Assembly: GCA_910584805.1 (NCBI GenBank)
Contig: CAJUCB010000048.1
Coordinates: 1-14,936 of the forward strand
From: an uncultured Oscillospiraceae bacterium
Lineage (GTDB): Bacteria > Bacillota > Clostridia > Oscillospirales > Oscillospiraceae
Reading direction: 5' to 3'
DNA: 14,936 bases
Shown: positions 13,052 through 14,936 of the stretch, one piece after another
Layout: the number at the start of each line of letters is the position of its first letter
How positions within the stretch are numbered: the stretch's first letter is position 1
Notes under the pieces: model-generated
Database searches by the model: none
Told to the model about the DNA's origin: nothing
Seen by the model: only the letters and a program-made list of their open reading frames with translations
Program-made: the position numbers and the translations under genes

Positions 13052-13927
13052 TCACATCTTCTTCCCTGACAGGAGCAGTCCCGCCAGCGTCAGCGCTGTT
13101 CCAACAGCGGCCAGGGCGGTGATTTTTTCATGGAGGATTGCCACGGAAGTCACCACTGTAATCACAGGAACCATATAGATATAAACGCTTGTTTTGACCG
13201 CCCCCAGCGCCTTGACCGCAAAATTCCAGGTGACAAAGCACAGAGCCGACGCGCCCAGCCCCAAGAAGAGAATGTTGAACAGGTACACAGGGTTTGCAAG
13301 CCTTGGCAATTCCAGCTTGAAATCAAACAGAAAAAGCATTGGGAGCATAAACAGGATGCCATAGCAGAACACTCGCCGGGTGGTGAGAATAGTGTGGTAG
13401 CCGTAGCCGCTGATTTTCTTTGTCAGCACAGAATAACAGGCCCAAATCAGCGCGGCCAGCAGCGCCAGCAAATCCCCGGCGGGGTTCAGTTCCAGTTTGG
13501 AGCCACTGAAGCTGATCAGGGCAATCCCAGCCATTGCGACTACAAAGCCAATGAAAAAGCTGACAGGATGCCTTTCTTCTTTCAGAAACAGGTGGGACAG
13601 GATTGCCGTGAAAAATGGGGCTACGGAGATAATCACCCCGACATTGGAGGCCATTGTATAAGTTAGTGCGATATTTTCCAGCAGATAGTAAAGGCATATT
13701 CCACACAGGCCCGCAGCGGCAAAGGTCAACTCCTGCTGCCGGTTTGTCCCTCTCAAAGGTTGGGGATAAACAACCAGCAGGGCCAGCAACCCCATAACAA
13801 AGCGAAAAAACAATATTTCTACTGGCTGGAAGTCCACCAGCAGAATTTTGGTGGAGATAAAGGTCGTTCCCCAAATGATGATCGTAAGCAGGGCGGAAAG
13901 GTGGCCCGCTGTGCCGTTACCCTTCAT
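13052..13927 (-). CDS. EamA/DMT-family transporter
   Basis: A 291-residue inner-membrane protein of the drug/metabolite transporter superfamily. It is made of two EamA repeats (about 10-140 and 152-288), each of about five membrane helices. Hallmarks are HLSALLTIIIWGTTFISTK at the start, SVAPFFTAILSHLFLKEER closing the first repeat and PVITVVTSVAILHEKI closing the second. Members export amino acids, metabolites or toxic compounds; the substrate cannot be predicted. I chose ATG 13927 because GGAGG lies 6 nt upstream, and the family starts just before the first helix. The frame reads further left only through the AraC gene. The start lies 11 nt inside the end of the AraC gene, so the two are translated together, and the regulator probably controls this transporter. 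The unit is less GC-rich than sbcCD and comEC. Confidence 0.92.
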   Translation of the reverse strand: MKGNGTAGHLSALLTIIIWGTTFISTKILLVDFQPVEILFFRFVMGLLALLVVYPQPLRGTNRQQELTFAAAGLCGICLYYLLENIALTYTMASNVGVIISVAPFFTAILSHLFLKEERHPVSFFIGFVVAMAGIALISFSGSKLELNPAGDLLALLAALIWACYSVLTKKISGYGYHTILTTRRVFCYGILFMLPMLFLFDFKLELPRLANPVYLFNILFLGLGASALCFVTWNFAVKALGAVKTSVYIYMVPVITVVTSVAILHEKITALAAVGTALTLAGLLLSGKKM

Positions 13928-14753
13928 ACGGCGCCTCCTCCGCATCTCTGAAAATGTCCCGATAGATACCGGGCGCCAATCCAATAAATCGGTTGAAATA
14001 ATTGGAGAAGTGGCTTTGGTCGGAGAAGCCGGTTTGCAGCGCCGCCTCAACGGGGGGGACGCCTTGCTCTAACAGCTTTTTGGCCTTGCCAATACGAATG
14101 TTTTCCAGATAGCTGTACGGTGTGATGCCTTTTGAGCGGGCGAAAGCACGCAGCAAGGTAGATTTGCTCAACCCAGCACAGCGACAAATCTGATCCAGGT
14201 AAATCCGCTCGGCGTAATGCTGTTCCATAAAGGTGCAGGCTTTTTCAATTTCTTCCCGGCACTCCGGGACGCAGCTTTCAAAAGGCTGGCCGTATTGCTG
14301 GATTAACAGAGAAATCAGGAACAGCAGATTTTCCTCCTTTCCAAATTCATTGGAGCCTTTCATTACCAGCTCATGGAGTGGGCGCAGGTAGCAGGCGACT
14401 TCCTCATCAAAGATTACGTTTTGGGAAAAACCGGGTAGCTCCTGCCTGCCAGTGACTTCCTCCGCCAAATCCAACATGACCTCTTTGGTGATATTTAAGC
14501 CACGGTAATCCAGCGTACCGCCATCGCTTTGTACACAGGCGTGATTGTCCCCTGGGTTGAACAGAAGAACATCGCCCTTTGCGATGGTATACTCCTGATT
14601 TTTACAGGACAGGACACGCGCTCCGTCCTCCATGAAGCCAATCACATAGTATTCATGAAAATGGTTCGGGAACGGCTGTACGATGCCCTCAAAACGGTAA
14701 GCCTCAATGTGTAGCTCGTCATCGTAGACCACCGTTCGCACTTCTTTTTTCAT
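13917..14753 (-). CDS. AraC-family transcription regulator with cupin sensor domain
   Basis: A 278-residue regulator. The N-terminal cupin-like part (about 10-90) has FPNHFHEYYVIGF (28-40) and KGDVLLFNPGDNHAC (59-73), the ligand-binding pattern of AraC proteins that sense small molecules. A helical linker leads to the C-terminal double helix-turn-helix. The first is around 184-206 (LDQICRCAGLSKSTLLRAF) and the second around 232-256 (PVEAALQTGFSDQSHFSNYF), followed by GLAPGIYRD, where the family signature usually reads G.TP..YR. I chose ATG 14753 because AAAGGAGGT lies 7 nt upstream. The stop codon lies 11 nt inside the transporter gene. An activator of the unit, possibly including itself, is the likely role: its promoter has a perfect -10 but no -35 that I can find. 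The inducer is unknown. Confidence 0.93.
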   Translation of the reverse strand: MKKEVRTVVYDDELHIEAYRFEGIVQPFPNHFHEYYVIGFMEDGARVLSCKNQEYTIAKGDVLLFNPGDNHACVQSDGGTLDYRGLNITKEVMLDLAEEVTGRQELPGFSQNVIFDEEVACYLRPLHELVMKGSNEFGKEENLLFLISLLIQQYGQPFESCVPECREEIEKACTFMEQHYAERIYLDQICRCAGLSKSTLLRAFARSKGITPYSYLENIRIGKAKKLLEQGVPPVEAALQTGFSDQSHFSNYFNRFIGLAPGIYRDIFRDAEEAPYEG

Positions 14754-14778
14754 GCGGTGTACCTCCTTTGTCCAACCC

Positions 14779-14784
14779 ATTATA
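14779..14784 (-). promoter_or_regulatory. -10 box of the AraC-EamA unit
   Basis: TATAAT on the minus strand, 26 nt from the start codon, with no recognisable -35 at 15-19 bp. This suits a promoter that needs an activator, such as the AraC protein itself. Transcription would start near 14772. Confidence 0.5.
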
Positions 14785-14822
14785 CCAGCCGATGGATTGC
14801 TCTGGCTTGTAAAATATCTTCA

Positions 14823-14880
14823 TTTTTTGCAGGACTGATAAAACGGCGCGGGGATGGGTCAACCCGGTCCCTGCAAAAAA
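14823..14880. repeat. 11-bp inverted repeat upstream of the AraC promoter
   Basis: TTTTTTGCAGG (14823-14833) and CCTGCAAAAAA (14870-14880) are perfect inverted arms with a 36-bp spacer. The T's precede and the A's follow the stem on either strand, so it is not a terminator. It lies roughly 50-110 bp before the predicted AraC transcription start. It could be a pair of regulator sites or the ends of a very small insertion. Beyond it, to the window end, I see only a lone TATAAT on the plus strand (14910-14915). Confidence 0.4.
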
Positions 14881-14936
14881 GGTCGGCTCCCGGTCTTTTC
14901 CTCTTATGATATAATGTCATGGACAAGCTGTGCTGT

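Noticed and set aside
14910..14915. TATAAT on the plus strand near the right edge as a promoter for the next gene
   Set aside because: No -35 is visible at 15-19 bp and the gene would be outside the window.

Overview
The window looks like the chromosome of a GC-rich, low-oxygen Firmicute of the class Clostridia, probably an Oscillospiraceae gut bacterium related to Flavonifractor, Lawsonibacter or Oscillibacter. The evidence is AGGAGG-type ribosome binding sites, sigma-A-like promoters, RNase M5, a DUF4358 lipoprotein, a rubrerythrin-type rubredoxin domain and strong use of GC-ending codons. The species assignment is inference. I see no CRISPR array, transposase, rRNA or tRNA.

Left part (1-4.9 kb, all minus strand). 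The start of a rubredoxin-domain gene leaves the window at base 1, behind a good promoter and a leader of about 90 nt with two hairpins. To its right is a compact operon read right to left: a small XRE regulator, comEC (DNA uptake channel), holA (DNA polymerase III delta) and rnmV (RNase M5). XRE/comEC overlap by 4 nt and holA/rnmV by 7 nt. A 10-of-11 inverted repeat lies just before the XRE ribosome binding site and is a candidate operator. Next comes a single HIT-family hydrolase gene.

Middle part (4.9-9.2 kb). Divergent promoters separate the HIT gene from sbcD-sbcC, which encode the Mre11/Rad50-type nuclease and overlap by 4 nt. The gap after sbcC has no credible protein gene. On the minus strand it shows a promoter with a 17-bp spacer followed by about 130 nt that can fold as an interrupted terminal helix, a large open bubble and a 10-bp apical hairpin. 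This is the layout of 6S RNA. G-U pairs that would be A-C mismatches on the other strand point to the minus strand as the RNA. I consider this the most interesting item in the window.

Right-middle part (9.2-12.6 kb, plus strand). A DUF4358 lipoprotein gene ends at a textbook terminator. It is followed by a two-component system: an OmpR/PhoB-type response regulator and a 667-residue multi-spanning histidine kinase. A pair of identical 9-bp direct repeats 23 bp apart lies in the regulator's promoter region.

Right part (12.6-14.9 kb, minus strand). A small single-pass membrane protein with an acidic tail has a near-consensus promoter. Beyond it is a less GC-rich two-gene unit, an AraC-type regulator followed by an EamA/DMT-family transporter, with an 11-nt gene overlap and a perfect terminator. 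An 11-bp inverted repeat lies upstream of the AraC promoter.

Most of the window is conserved core genome: DNA uptake, replication, repair and RNA maturation. The accessory-looking part is the AraC-EamA unit. No obviously new multi-gene system is present. The possible novelty lies in the non-coding elements.
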